DNA of 64,000 nucleotides from Alphaproteobacteria bacterium (GCA_022824395.1 JAJDZX010000113.1:1-64000); one strand, 5' to 3'. Positions 7,958 through 21,678 are shown, counted from the first letter of the stretch. Numbers and translations: made by a program. The notes: a model not told the origin generated them from the sequence alone.

Positions 7958-9154
7958 TCACTCCGGTGCTCCGGTCAGGCTTCTTCCATCGCGCACCATG
8001 TCAAGCAGCGTGATGGCTGCCGCCGCGGGTGCCATTCGGCCCGCGCGAACTTCGGACTCCCAGCCGGCCGCGGGCGACTGCGGTTCCGCGCGCACCTCCT
8101 GGAGGGATTCCCGCAGCGCCAGATTCACGTAGCCCCAGACGGCGTCCGCGGCTTGCCGGGCACGGGTGCTGTCTCGGGTCCCGTCCTTCGTCGTGGCGGC
8201 ATCGAACGCCGCGATGCGGGCCCACGCGTGGTCGATCCCCGTTCCTTCGACGGCTGAGCATGCGAACACCTCGGGCCGCCAGCTCTCCGAGGGCGGCGAC
8301 ATCAGCCGCAGGGCCCGCTTGTACTCGCCGACCGTGAGCTCTGCCGGCCGTTTCAGATCGCCGTCCGCCTTGTTGACCAGGACGAAGTCCGCAATCTCCA
8401 CGATGCCTCGCTTGATGCCCTGCAGGTTGTCACCGGCACCGGGTTGCACCAAGAGGGCAACCAGGTCGACGACCTCGCGGACGGCGAGTTCTGCCTGGCC
8501 GACCCCCATGGTCTCGATCAGTACAACGTCGAAGCCGGCTGCCTCGCAAAGCGTAACCGATTCGCGCACGCCCCGCGCAATCCCGCCGTGCAGCCCGCCC
8601 GAAGGGCTTGGCCGGATGTAGGCGCTGTCGGAGCGGCCAAGGCGCTCCATCCGCGTCTTGTCGCCAAGAATGGAGCCGCCGGAAATCGTGCTGGAAGGAT
8701 CCACCGCGAGCACTGCGACCCGTTTCCCCTGCGCGATGGCGTGGAGCCCGATCGCCTCGGCAAAGGTCGACTTCCCAACCCCCGGCGGCCCGGAAATACC
8801 GATCCGGATGGCTCCGCCGGCGTCGGCAAAGACAGCCTGCACCAACTCGGCCGCCGCCGCCCGGTCCCGCGGATGACCGGATTCAACCAGGGTGATCCCG
8901 CGGGACAGCGCGCGTCGCTGGCCGCTGAGAATGGCGTCCGCGAGCTCCCGAACCGGTGATGCGGCGGCGGCCGGCAAGGAGGCATTGGCTTCGCACCCGG
9001 CCGCCGCGCCGTTCGCAGCAGGCTTTGCCGCCGGGGCAGTGGCGGGGGCAGCGCCTCGGGCGGCCAGCCGGCGCCCGTAGATGATCCACCCGATCGCGCA
9101 CGCCAGCGCGAGCGGTACGAAGATGGCGATTACCACCTGCAGGTCGTGCGCCAC
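7958..9154 (-). CDS. meaB: MeaB-type GTPase chaperone of methylmalonyl-CoA mutase, with N-terminal membrane helix
   Basis: MeaB loads and protects the B12 cofactor of methylmalonyl-CoA mutase, whose gene ends 13 bp upstream. The G domain has Walker A GPPGVGKST (122-130), VDPSS, an ETMGVGQ switch and NKADGD for guanine recognition. The core begins near residue 67. Before it lies a predicted transmembrane helix (about residues 5-26, VVIAIFVPLALACAIGWIIY) followed by a 40-residue Ala/Pro linker, which is not usual for the family. The GTG start at 9154 follows a purine-rich stretch (AGGCGG) at suitable spacing and leaves a normal operon gap; a start near the core would leave about 200 bp of open frame unexplained. 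Confidence 0.88.
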   Translation of the reverse strand: MAHDLQVVIAIFVPLALACAIGWIIYGRRLAARGAAPATAPAAKPAANGAAAGCEANASLPAAAASPVRELADAILSGQRRALSRGITLVESGHPRDRAAAAELVQAVFADAGGAIRIGISGPPGVGKSTFAEAIGLHAIAQGKRVAVLAVDPSSTISGGSILGDKTRMERLGRSDSAYIRPSPSGGLHGGIARGVRESVTLCEAAGFDVVLIETMGVGQAELAVREVVDLVALLVQPGAGDNLQGIKRGIVEIADFVLVNKADGDLKRPAELTVGEYKRALRLMSPPSESWRPEVFACSAVEGTGIDHAWARIAAFDAATTKDGTRDSTRARQAADAVWGYVNLALRESLQEVRAEPQSPAAGWESEVRAGRMAPAAAAITLLDMVRDGRSLTGAPE

Positions 9155-9167
9155 CTCCGCCCGCCTC

Positions 9168-11318
<2,151 letters not shown>

Positions 11319-11396
11319 GGCATAGGTCGGGGTACGGGTGGACAGGAACGGAGATAGCACTCGGGGCCGGTTCCACGCGCCAGCCCCGCGCGTAGG

Positions 11397-11813
11397 TCAG
11401 TGATCGGCCCGGTCGATCCAAGGAAGCGGGCAAACCGGCACACCCTCTTCACGCAGTTCCCGGGCCTCCTCGGAGGTGGCCTCGCCGTAAATGCTGTTCT
11501 CTTTGCATTCACCCGCATGCATCGCCCGCGCCTCAGCCGGAAACCGGTCCCCGACGTAGGTGCTGTTCTTCTCGACGGCTTGGCGAAGCTTCCGCAGGGC
11601 CCGAAGCATCGCCGCCTGCTCGTGCTTGGGGCGCCGCTCCGCCGGTTGCCCGCGAGTCGCCCGCGGCGCCATCGGCGCCTTCTTCACGTTCGCCGTTTCG
11701 CACACCGGACAGAGGATTTGGCCCTTGGTCGCCTGCTGGTCGTAGTCCGCACCGCTCGGAAACCAGCCTTCGAACACGTGCCCGCTCTCGCACTCGAGGT
11801 CGAAAAGGATCAC
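11397..11813 (-). CDS. DUF1178 family protein
   Basis: A 138-residue protein with the DUF1178 signature: N-terminal ILFDLECESGHVFEGWF, then CPVCET, and a C-terminal half with the STYVGDRFPAEARAMHAGE block and the EEARELREEGVPVCPLPW ending. Two Cys pairs suggest a small zinc ribbon, but no function is established. The start is GTG at 11813; no convincing Shine-Dalgarno sequence precedes it, and the conserved domain begins at the second residue. It diverges from the methyltransferase gene at 11875. In many alphaproteobacteria this family lies near grxC and a nitrilase gene, as it does here. Confidence 0.82.
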   Translation of the reverse strand: MILFDLECESGHVFEGWFPSGADYDQQATKGQILCPVCETANVKKAPMAPRATRGQPAERRPKHEQAAMLRALRKLRQAVEKNSTYVGDRFPAEARAMHAGECKENSIYGEATSEEARELREEGVPVCPLPWIDRADH

Positions 11814-11874
11814 TGGAAGCGTTCGCCAAGTTGCCGGAGTCTGGCATTCTAGACCAATTGGCAGGGACAGGGCC

Positions 11875-12450
11875 ATGCAGGCGTCGGACCCCAATCGCAG
11901 CGCGCAATCCGATCCGCCGGCCGCCGCGCCGTCAGCGTGGATCGTTCGCCACGGACGAGGCCTCGGTGACGGCTGTACCGTCCTCGACGTCGCCTGCGGC
12001 AGCGGTCGCCATGTGCGGCATTTCCTGAAACTGGGCTGTCGTGTTACCGGAGTTGACCGGGACCCCGGCGCCGGGGCCGTCATCGGCAGCGACCGGTTCG
12101 AATTCATCGCGCAGGATCTGGAGGACGGCAGCCCCTGGCCGCTTGCGCAGCGCACGTTCGATGCAGTCATCGTGACCAACTACCTGCACCGGCCGCTGCT
12201 CCCGCGCGTCGTGTCCGCCGTCGCTCCCGGCGGCCGTCTGCTCTACGAGACCTTTGCCGTGGGCAACGAGCGGTTCGGCCGGCCGCGCAACCCCCGGTTC
12301 CTGCTGCGGCGCTGCGAACTGCTGGCCGCGGTCGCGGGCTCGCTGCACGTCCTGGAGTATGAAGATCTGGAGACGCCGAGGCCCGCCCGCGTCCAGCGCC
12401 TCGCCGCAACTCGGGACCCGGCCAGCAAGGTTCCCGTCCTGCCGCCCTGA
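11875..12450 (+). CDS. Class I SAM-dependent methyltransferase
   Basis: A 191-residue Rossmann-fold methyltransferase with motif I in LDVACGSGRHVRHFLKLG near residue 40, the acidic end of strand beta2 in VTGVDRD, and a later FDAVIVTNYLHRPLLP motif in the strand 4 region. It looks like the TehB/UbiE-like group of small-molecule methyltransferases. The N-terminal 25 residues are low in complexity and the exact start is uncertain. It is a single gene divergent from DUF1178 and converging on the nitrilase gene. The substrate cannot be named. Confidence 0.8.
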   Translation: MQASDPNRSAQSDPPAAAPSAWIVRHGRGLGDGCTVLDVACGSGRHVRHFLKLGCRVTGVDRDPGAGAVIGSDRFEFIAQDLEDGSPWPLAQRTFDAVIVTNYLHRPLLPRVVSAVAPGGRLLYETFAVGNERFGRPRNPRFLLRRCELLAAVAGSLHVLEYEDLETPRPARVQRLAATRDPASKVPVLPP

Positions 12451-12475
12451 GACGGCCCCCGCCGCCGGCCCGCGG

Positions 12476-13321
12476 TTAGCGGGCGGCCGGTTCGCACCAC
12501 TGGCGCCGCGCCGCCAGGCTGGGAACCATGTCCCGGGCCTCGGTGACGGCGTTGGGGGCCAGATCGGCGAACAACAGTTCAGGCCCGTCTCCGGCCTCTG
12601 CCACCACTCGGCCCCAGGGGCTCACGACCATCGAGTGTCCCCACGTCAGCCGGCGCCCGTAGTGGACGCCGCACTGCGCCGGCGCGAAGACCCAGCACCC
12701 CGTCTCAATCGCCCGGGCGCGCAGCAACGTCTCCCAGTGGGCCTGCCCGGTCGGGCGCGTGAATGCCGACGGGACGGCGAGAAACCACGCGCCGGCTTTC
12801 GCCAGCGACCGATAGAGTTCCGGGAACCGGAGGTCGTAGCAGACCGTCATGCCGAGCAGCCCCCAGGGAGTCCGGGCAGTAACGGCCTGAGCGCCGGGAC
12901 GGTAGCGTTCCGACTCCCGGTAGCTCTCGCCGGAGCCCGGGTCGGCATCAAACATGTGAATCTTGTCGTACCGGCAGGTCACCGTCCCGGCGGCGTCAAT
13001 CAACAGCGACCGGTTGGCCAGCCTGCCATCCGGGGTGTCGGGCTTGACCGCGAGTGAACCCAGCAGCACCCAGATCCCCGCCTCCCGTGCGGTCGCGCAC
13101 ACTGCCTGCGTCGCAGCATGGATTTCCTCTGGTGCCGCGGCTGCCTGCATCGCGCTTGCCGGCGCGAGCAACGGTGCGTTCTCGGGGAAAGCCACCAAGT
13201 CCGCGCCGCCAGCCTGGGCTGCGCGGACCTGCTGTTCGATGATGCGCAGGTTCGCGTCGAGATCCGGCGTGCTGGTGAGCTGCGCGCACGCCAGTCGGAG
13301 ACACTTGGCGTCCTCAGTCAT
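12476..13321 (-). CDS. Carbon-nitrogen hydrolase, Nit2-like omega-amidase or deaminated-glutathione amidase
   Basis: A 281-residue nitrilase-superfamily enzyme with the complete Glu-Lys-Cys triad: Glu47 in AFPENAP, Lys120 in YDKIHMFD and Cys161 in VCYDLRFPE. The VCYDLRFPELYR motif is typical of the Nit1/Nit2 branch, whose members hydrolyse deaminated glutathione or omega-amides of 2-oxoglutaramate. The ATG at 13321 overlaps the grxC stop by eight bases (ATGACTGA), so the two are translationally coupled. The pairing with glutaredoxin supports a role in glutathione-related repair, an inference from context. Confidence 0.88.
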   Translation of the reverse strand: MTEDAKCLRLACAQLTSTPDLDANLRIIEQQVRAAQAGGADLVAFPENAPLLAPASAMQAAAAPEEIHAATQAVCATAREAGIWVLLGSLAVKPDTPDGRLANRSLLIDAAGTVTCRYDKIHMFDADPGSGESYRESERYRPGAQAVTARTPWGLLGMTVCYDLRFPELYRSLAKAGAWFLAVPSAFTRPTGQAHWETLLRARAIETGCWVFAPAQCGVHYGRRLTWGHSMVVSPWGRVVAEAGDGPELLFADLAPNAVTEARDMVPSLAARRQWCEPAAR

Positions 13322-13583
13322 CCCCGAGCAGCTGGTCAAGCTCCCCCGAGGTGGCCGCGGCAGCCAGGTCGTCGGAACCACCGACATGGATCCCGTCGAT
13401 GAAGATTTGGGGAACCGTTCCCGCGCCGCCAGCCGCCGCTGCCATTTCCGCCCGGAGGCCCGGATTACCAGTGACGTCGATTTCCCGGTAGACGACACCG
13501 CGGCCGTCGAGCAGCCGCTTCGCCTGGTAACAGAACCCGCAGAGCATCTGCGTGTACACAACGACGTCGGGAGCCGTGCCCAT
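13314..13583 (-). CDS. grxC: Glutaredoxin 3
   Basis: An 89-residue glutaredoxin: VVVYTQMLCGFCYQAKRLL places the dithiol active site at Cys15-Gly-Phe-Cys18, followed by the GTVPQIFIDG cis-proline segment and a C-terminal VGGSDDL glutathione-binding block. The usual glutaredoxin centre is CPYC; CGFC is an uncommon variant that still keeps both cysteines. It acts in glutathione-dependent reduction of protein disulfides in the cytoplasm. It lies 8 bp downstream of the gamma-glutamyltransferase gene and is coupled to the nitrilase gene, making a small glutathione-themed operon. Confidence 0.92.
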   Translation of the reverse strand: MGTAPDVVVYTQMLCGFCYQAKRLLDGRGVVYREIDVTGNPGLRAEMAAAAGGAGTVPQIFIDGIHVGGSDDLAAAATSGELDQLLGDD

Positions 13584-13591
13584 GGTACCTC

Positions 13592-15181
13592 CTACGTGCC
13601 GATCGCCGCCCCGTCCTTGCGAGGATCGGATCCAGCCGACAGCACCCCGCTGGCGGGATCGATCGCAATGGCCTGACCGCCGCCGAGCGGCAGGTCGGGC
13701 ACCACAACCTCGTGCCCGAGCCGCTCCAAGGCGTCTCGCGTGGGTTGGGGCACGCCCCGCTCGCAGTTCAACACGCCGTCGAAATGGAAGGCCCGGGGGC
13801 AGTCGAGTGCCTCCTGCACATCCATGCCAAAGTCCACGACGTTGGTCAAAAAGTGTACCTGCCCGACCGGCTGGAAATGGCCGCCCATCACGCCGAACGG
13901 CATCCAGGCTCGGCCGTCACGCACGGCCATCGCGGGAATAATGGTATGCATCGGGCGCTTACCCGGCATGAGCTCGTTCGGATGGCCCGGGTCCAGCACG
14001 AAGCCTGCTCCGCGATTGTGAAGCATGACGCCGGATTCGGGCGCCAGGATCCCGCTTCCGAACGAATGGAACAGAGAATTGATAAACGACACCGCGTTGC
14101 CGGCGCCGTCCACCACGGCCAGGTAGACCGTGTCCCGGTGTTCGGGCAGGGCGGACGGCGCGAGGCCCGGCGTCATCCGCTGCCGGTCGATCCGTGCACG
14201 AAGCGCCTCGGCGTGCGCCTCGCCGAGCAGTGCCGCCACGGGGACCTCGACGTGCTCCGGGTCCGCCAAGCGGGCTGCCCGCTCAGCGTACGCGAGACGG
14301 GTCGCTTCGGCTTCGAGATGGAAGCGGTCCGGGCCCAGGGGATCCAGTTCCGCGAGATCGAACCCGGCCAGCAGGTTCAGCATCAGGAGGGCAATGATGC
14401 CCTGACCGTTGGGCGGGCACTCGTACACGTCCACGCCGCGATACCGGGCCCGGATGGGCGTCACGTAGTCGACAGCGGCGGCGGCAAAATCGTCCTCCGA
14501 GTGCACGCCGCCCACCCGGCGCAACTTGGCAACGATGTCCCGCGCCACGGGTCCTTCATAGAAGGCGGCAGCCCCCTGAGCCGCAATGGCCTGCATCGTC
14601 TCGCCGAGACGCGGTTGGCGATGCACGTGCCCCGCACGAGGCGGACGTCCCTGCGGGAGAAACACGGCCGCGGCATCCCGGTCCGCCTGCAACTTGTCGT
14701 GCTCGCGGCGCCAGGCGTCCGCGACCACGTCGGCAACCGGGTACCCGTCGGTGGCATAGGCGATCGCCGGCGCGAGCGCGCGCGCGAGGTCCAGACGGCC
14801 ATGATCCGCCAGCAGGCGCTCCCAAGCGCGCACGGCGCCGGGAACGCTCACGGCGTGCGGGCTGGTGAACGGAATTGCGGCCATGCCGGCATCACGCAAT
14901 GCGGCCGCCGACGCCGACGCCGGTGCCCGACCCGAACCGTTGAGGGCGATGACTTCGGAGCCACCGGCCGGTGCATACAGGCAGAACACGTCGCCGCCGA
15001 TTCCCGTCGATTGGGGCTCCACCACGGCCAGCACCGCCGCCGCGGTCACCGCTGCGTCGACCGCATTGCCGCCTTCGCGCAGCGCGTCGACAGCAGCCAG
15101 GGTGGCCAATGGATGGGACGTCGCCGCGGCGGCGCGGGTTCCGCGTACCGGAGAACGGCCGGGCAGGTGAATGTCACGCAT
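13592..15181 (-). CDS. ggt: Gamma-glutamyltransferase family protein
   Basis: A 529-residue Ntn-hydrolase-type precursor with the family's HPLATLAAVDALREGGNAVDAAV block near the N-terminus, the GDVFCLYA strand, and a central EHRDTVYLAVVD where the Thr after Asp is the expected autocleavage nucleophile. MHTIIPAM and the GVMGGHFQPVGQ block follow in the small subunit. No signal peptide is evident from the ATG at 15181, where the conserved MRDIHLPGRSPVRGT sequence begins, although an upstream GTG at 15223 is possible. It may cleave gamma-glutamyl bonds of glutathione or related compounds, which fits the grxC-nitrilase neighbours. Family members vary in substrate, so the activity is inferred. Confidence 0.85.
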   Translation of the reverse strand: MRDIHLPGRSPVRGTRAAAATSHPLATLAAVDALREGGNAVDAAVTAAAVLAVVEPQSTGIGGDVFCLYAPAGGSEVIALNGSGRAPASASAAALRDAGMAAIPFTSPHAVSVPGAVRAWERLLADHGRLDLARALAPAIAYATDGYPVADVVADAWRREHDKLQADRDAAAVFLPQGRPPRAGHVHRQPRLGETMQAIAAQGAAAFYEGPVARDIVAKLRRVGGVHSEDDFAAAAVDYVTPIRARYRGVDVYECPPNGQGIIALLMLNLLAGFDLAELDPLGPDRFHLEAEATRLAYAERAARLADPEHVEVPVAALLGEAHAEALRARIDRQRMTPGLAPSALPEHRDTVYLAVVDGAGNAVSFINSLFHSFGSGILAPESGVMLHNRGAGFVLDPGHPNELMPGKRPMHTIIPAMAVRDGRAWMPFGVMGGHFQPVGQVHFLTNVVDFGMDVQEALDCPRAFHFDGVLNCERGVPQPTRDALERLGHEVVVPDLPLGGGQAIAIDPASGVLSAGSDPRKDGAAIGT

Positions 15182-15365
15182 GGGAGTCTCGGTCCAGGTC
15201 CAGTCGAGAGACAGGTCGGGCACGTACGCCGGGAACGGCCCCGTCGCATTCTATTGGCAACGCGCGTGAACGGGCACACAGCGCCGTCGCGGACCGGTGC
15301 CGCCGAACCTGCACCACGCGGCCGAAGACCCGCTGGCAGACAGGGCCCGACCGGCGGTTCGCGCC
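15182..15365. other. Intergenic segment upstream of the met promoter
   Basis: Together with the leader that follows, this makes a gap of about 350 bp between the divergent ggt and the first met-operon start codon. I see no convincing ORF, RNA gene or repeat in this part. It must hold the ggt promoter, but no clear -35/-10 pair stands out on the minus strand. Confidence 0.5.
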
Positions 15366-15394
15366 TTGACCGGCTAAATCCCCGTCTCTACAGT
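15366..15394 (+). promoter_or_regulatory. Sigma70-type promoter of the met operon
   Basis: TTGACC (15366-15371) and TACAGT (15389-15394) are separated by exactly 17 bp, matching the consensus at five and four of six positions. Transcription would start near 15401, immediately before the structured leader described next. It is the best promoter-like sequence in the gap between ggt and metF. Confidence 0.55.
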
Positions 15395-15400
15395 CGTCAC

Positions 15401-15527
15401 TGCATCCTGAGGGGTTGACGCACCCCACCAACCTGCAGCCCGTGCAAGGTGGTTTCCCGGCAGGGAGATGTGGCCAGACGGCAATCACGGGCGTCAGCCT
15501 CCTCAGCGTGCGCCGAAGGAGGTTGTC
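15401..15527 (+). promoter_or_regulatory. Structured 5' leader with a Shine-Dalgarno-sequestering hairpin (candidate riboswitch or other cis-regulatory RNA)
   Basis: Four hairpins follow one another: GGGGT/ACCCC (15411-15426), a bulged stem of about ten base pairs (15427-15453), TCCC/GGGA (near 15455-15466), and a 9-bp stem pairing CAGCCTCCT (15495-15503) with AGGAGGTTG (15517-15525). The last one buries a perfect Shine-Dalgarno sequence, GAAGGAGG, five bases before an ATG at 15528. The segment GAGGGGTTG at 15409-15417 can also pair with CAGCCTCCTC (15495-15504) with one bulged base, which would free the Shine-Dalgarno sequence. Two mutually exclusive folds are the mark of a translational switch. 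It does not match SAM-I, SAM-II, SAH or cobalamin riboswitch cores as I know them. The structure is read by eye. Confidence 0.5.
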
Positions 15528-15704
15528 ATGCTGCACGGCTCCGGGTCCACTTCTCCGGGTGAGTGTTCGGCCGCGCCACGGCGCGGCTTGCCCACAGCAG
15601 GACCGTCGATCCCCGACCGGTGCGTCGGTGACCACCCGCCAGGTGCCGCCGCCCGGCTCCCCACGGACGCCGCCGTGGCTGCCGTCGCGGCCGGGTCGTC
15701 ATGA
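15528..15704 (+). CDS. Small ORF coupled to metF, function unknown
   Basis: A 58-codon frame starting at an ATG five bases after a perfect Shine-Dalgarno sequence (GAAGGAGG at 15515-15522). Its TGA overlaps the metF ATG by the four-base ATGA arrangement seen elsewhere in this genome. The peptide starts MLHGSGSTSPGECSAAPRRG and ends in an Ala-rich stretch; it contains two cysteines, no signal peptide and no motif I recognise. The strong initiation site and coupling suggest it is translated, perhaps so that control of this start sets metF expression. The sequence is low in complexity and may not make a stable protein. No homologue comes to mind. Confidence 0.4.
   Translation: MLHGSGSTSPGECSAAPRRGLPTAGPSIPDRCVGDHPPGAAARLPTDAAVAAVAAGSS
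15570..15587 (+). other. Perfect hairpin within the small ORF upstream of metF
   Basis: A 7-bp inverted repeat, GCCGCGC and GCGCGGC, with a 4-nt loop. No T-run follows, so it is not a classic terminator. It could slow ribosomes or polymerase between the leader switch and metF, or be incidental in GC-rich DNA. Confidence 0.3.
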
Positions 15705-16587
15705 CACAACCGACCGTCAGCTTCGAGTTCTTCCCACCCGCGGATGACGCGGCCGTGCAGCGCCTCCAGCGGGTCATGCGTCGACTGGTCCGGCTCGGGC
15801 CCGCGTTCTTCTCCGTCACGTACGGCGCCGACGGCTCCACGCGCTCGCGAACCGAAGGGCTTGTGTGCTGGATTCGCCAGGACCTCCCCGTGCCGCCGGC
15901 GGCCCACCTCACCTGCGTCGGGTCGACCCGAGCCCAGACGGATGCCCTCGCCCTACGCTGGTGGGCCCTGGGAATCCGTCACATCGTGGCCCTCCGCGGC
16001 GACCCGCCGAAGGGCGCCGACCGGTATCGCCCCGAACCCGGCGGCTACGGCCATGCCGCCGATCTGGTGCGCGGGATCCGGGCCGCCGCGGCGTTCGAGA
16101 TTTCGGTCGCAGGCTATCCGGAACCGCATCCGGAATCACCCTCACCGGCGGCCGACATCGACAACCTGAAAGCCAAGGTGGACGCCGGCGCCGACCGGGT
16201 TCTCACGCAGTACTTCTTCGACAACGCGTGTTTCCTGCGCTTCCGCGACCGGTGCCGCGCCGCCGGCATTACGGCACCGATCGTGCCGGGGATCCTGCCG
16301 GTCACCGACTTTCGGCGGGTCGCAGAATTCAGCCGACGCTGCGGCGTCACGATCCCGCCGCGGATAACCGCGATCTTCGAACCCCTGGACGCCGACGCCC
16401 GCACCCGCGAAATGATTGCCGCGGGCGCTGCGGTGTCGCAGTGCGAGGATCTCCGGCGCGAGGGCGTGAACGCCTTCCACTTCTACACCCTGAACCGCGC
16501 TCGCCTCAGTTACGCCATCTGCTGGTGGCTGGGACTCCGGGGGGCCGCTGACCCGGGAACAGCGCGGGCGGCTGCGGAGCCCGGCAC

Positions 16588-16591
<4 letters not shown>
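15701..16591 (+). CDS. metF: 5,10-methylenetetrahydrofolate reductase
   Basis: A 296-residue TIM-barrel flavoprotein that makes the 5-methyl-THF used by MetH. The N-terminal [10 protein letters not shown] carries the catalytic Glu of the family, [11 protein letters not shown] and LRGDPPKG follow, then the TQYFFDN and PGILPVTDF blocks that bind folate and FAD, and a C-terminal [12 protein letters not shown]. Length agrees with E. coli MetF (296). It is coupled at its start to a small ORF and at its end to metH by a GTGA overlap, so expression probably depends on the leader at 15401-15527. Confidence 0.95.
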
Positions 16592-20280
<3,689 letters not shown>

Positions 20281-20408
20281 GCGCGAGAACCCCCAACTGA
20301 CCGGCGCGTTCGGTGCGGCCATCAAGGCCGGTGCGGGCACTGCATCCCGGGCCCACGCCGACCCGGGGAGCCGCTGCGAACAACGGCCAAGCGTGGCCGC
20401 GTGCCGGC

Positions 20409-20437
20409 TTGACGATTCCCCGAGGGGCAGTTAGCGT
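20409..20437 (+). promoter_or_regulatory. Possible promoter of the atp operon
   Basis: TTGACG (20409-20414) and TAGCGT (20432-20437) are separated by 17 bp. The -35 is good and the -10 is weak (three of six). It lies about 47 bp before the proposed atpI start in the only sizeable gap between metH and atpI. Confidence 0.35.
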
Positions 20438-20441
20438 CAGA

Positions 20442-20463
20442 AACGCCCGTTCCCACGGGCGTT
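20442..20463 (+). other. Perfect hairpin in the atpI leader
   Basis: AACGCCCG and CGGGCGTT form an 8-bp stem with a 6-nt loop, ending 20 bp before the atpI start codon. It lacks a T-tract. It may terminate metH transcription weakly or shape the 5' end of the atp transcript. Confidence 0.4.
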
Positions 20464-20483
20464 GGCGCGGGAATCAGCAGATC

Positions 20484-20849
20484 GTGGCGGACGACACGCC
20501 CAACGACCGCGAGGTTCCGCCGGATATTTCTCGTCTCGCGGATCGCTTGGCCGATGACAGGTCGTCTTCGCCCGGCAGGGTTCGGTCGCGCCGAGGCGCT
20601 CACGGTAAGGCTCTCGGCGGAGCGCTTAAGGTATCTTCCGAAATGATTGCGGGTATTGCCGTGGGTGGAGGGGCCGGCTGGCTGCTCGACGAGTGGCTGG
20701 ACACGTCGCCAGCGTTGTTGATCGTCTGCGTCGGCCTCGGGTTCGCCGCCGGTCTTCGCAACGTGTTTCGCACCGCCCAGGGTTTCGGCCGACGCCCGCC
20801 AAACCCCGAATCCGATTCACGACCACAAGATCCGCCCTCCGGGACCTGA
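20484..20849 (+). CDS. atpI: ATP synthase protein I
   Basis: A 121-residue membrane protein with two hydrophobic segments (about 65-82, EMIAGIAVGGGAGWLLDEWL, and 88-106, PALLIVCVGLGFAAGLRNV) after a charged N-terminus, the AtpI/AtpZ layout of alphaproteobacteria. AtpI aids assembly of the c-ring or its cation supply; it is not part of the finished enzyme. I chose GTG at 20484 because an upstream start would add residues unlike the family, but no strong Shine-Dalgarno sequence decides it. It is the first gene of atpI-B-E-b'-b. Confidence 0.8.
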   Translation: MADDTPNDREVPPDISRLADRLADDRSSSPGRVRSRRGAHGKALGGALKVSSEMIAGIAVGGGAGWLLDEWLDTSPALLIVCVGLGFAAGLRNVFRTAQGFGRRPPNPESDSRPQDPPSGT

Positions 20850-20855
20850 CGCTCG

Positions 20856-21629
20856 ATGGCAACCGACAACAGTGCGAATGGTGACGCGGCCCACGGGCCA
20901 CTCGAGCAGTTCGAGATCGTCACCCTCGAATCCATTCAGATCGGGGGGCTCGACCTCTCATTCACGAACTCGGCCCTGTGGATGCTGATCGCAGTCGCGA
21001 CCATCGCGGTGGTCTTCGGCGGCGGCATGCGCCGTCGCGCCATCATCCCGGGGCGCTGGCAGGCAGCCGTCGAACTGACCTACCAGTTCGTGGCCAACAT
21101 GCTGCAGGACAACGTCGGGCCGCAGGGCGCCCGCTACTTTCCTTTCATTTTCACGTTGTTCCTGTTCATCCTGTTCGGCAACCTGCTCGGGATGATCCCC
21201 TACAGCTTCACCTACACCAGCCATATCGCCGTGACGTTCGCCATGGCGGCCGTGGTCTTCGTCGGTGTCACCGTCATCGGACTGGCACGGCACGGGGTCC
21301 GGTTCCTGTCGCTCTTTGTCCCGTCCGGCGTGCCGGTCGTACTCATCCCCCTAATGGTGCCAATCGAAATCATCAGCTATTTCGTCCGGCCGGTCAGTCT
21401 GTCTTTGCGGCTGTTCGCCAACATGATGGCCGGGCACACGATGCTCAAGGTGTTCGGAGGCTTTGCCGGCCTCTTGCTGTCTGCCGGCCTCGGTTTCCTG
21501 GCGCCCGTCTCCGTCATCCTGATCGTGGCTCTCACCGGCTTCGAACTTCTGGTGGCGGCCATTCAGGCGTATGTCTTCGCGGTTCTGAGCTGCCTGTACC
21601 TGAGTGACGCGCTGGACCTGCACCACTAG
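20856..21629 (+). CDS. atpB: ATP synthase F0 subunit a
   Basis: A 257-residue integral membrane protein forming the proton half-channels against the c-ring. The essential Arg lies at residue 185 in [12 protein letters not shown], and the final helix holds [14 protein letters not shown]. Several further hydrophobic helices precede these. It starts six bases after atpI and is followed by atpE. Length fits alphaproteobacterial subunit a. There is nothing unusual in the channel residues. Confidence 0.95.
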   Translation: MATDNSANGDAAHGPLEQFEIVTLESIQIGGLDLSFTNSALWMLIAVATIAVVFGGGMRRRAIIPGRWQAAVELTYQFVANMLQDNVGPQGARYFPFIFTLFLFILFGNLLGMIPYSFTYTSHIAVTFAMAAVVFVGVTVIGLARHGVRFLSLFVPSGVPVVLIPLMVPIEIISYFVRPVSLSLRLFANMMAGHTMLKVFGGFAGLLLSAGLGFLAPVSVILIVALTGFELLVAAIQAYVFAVLSCLYLSDALDLHH

Positions 21630-21678
21630 GTTCCTCGCCTCGTTCCACTTTCACCCTCACCTCCGAAAGGATCTTCCC

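Noticed and set aside
11319-11396. B12 riboswitch upstream of methylmalonyl-CoA mutase
   Set aside because: The gap is under 80 bp and shows no cobalamin-box-like sequence.
15401-15527. Known SAH, SAM-II or cobalamin riboswitch upstream of metF
   Set aside because: I compared the leader with the conserved cores I know and could not place the key blocks, so I kept it as an unclassified candidate.
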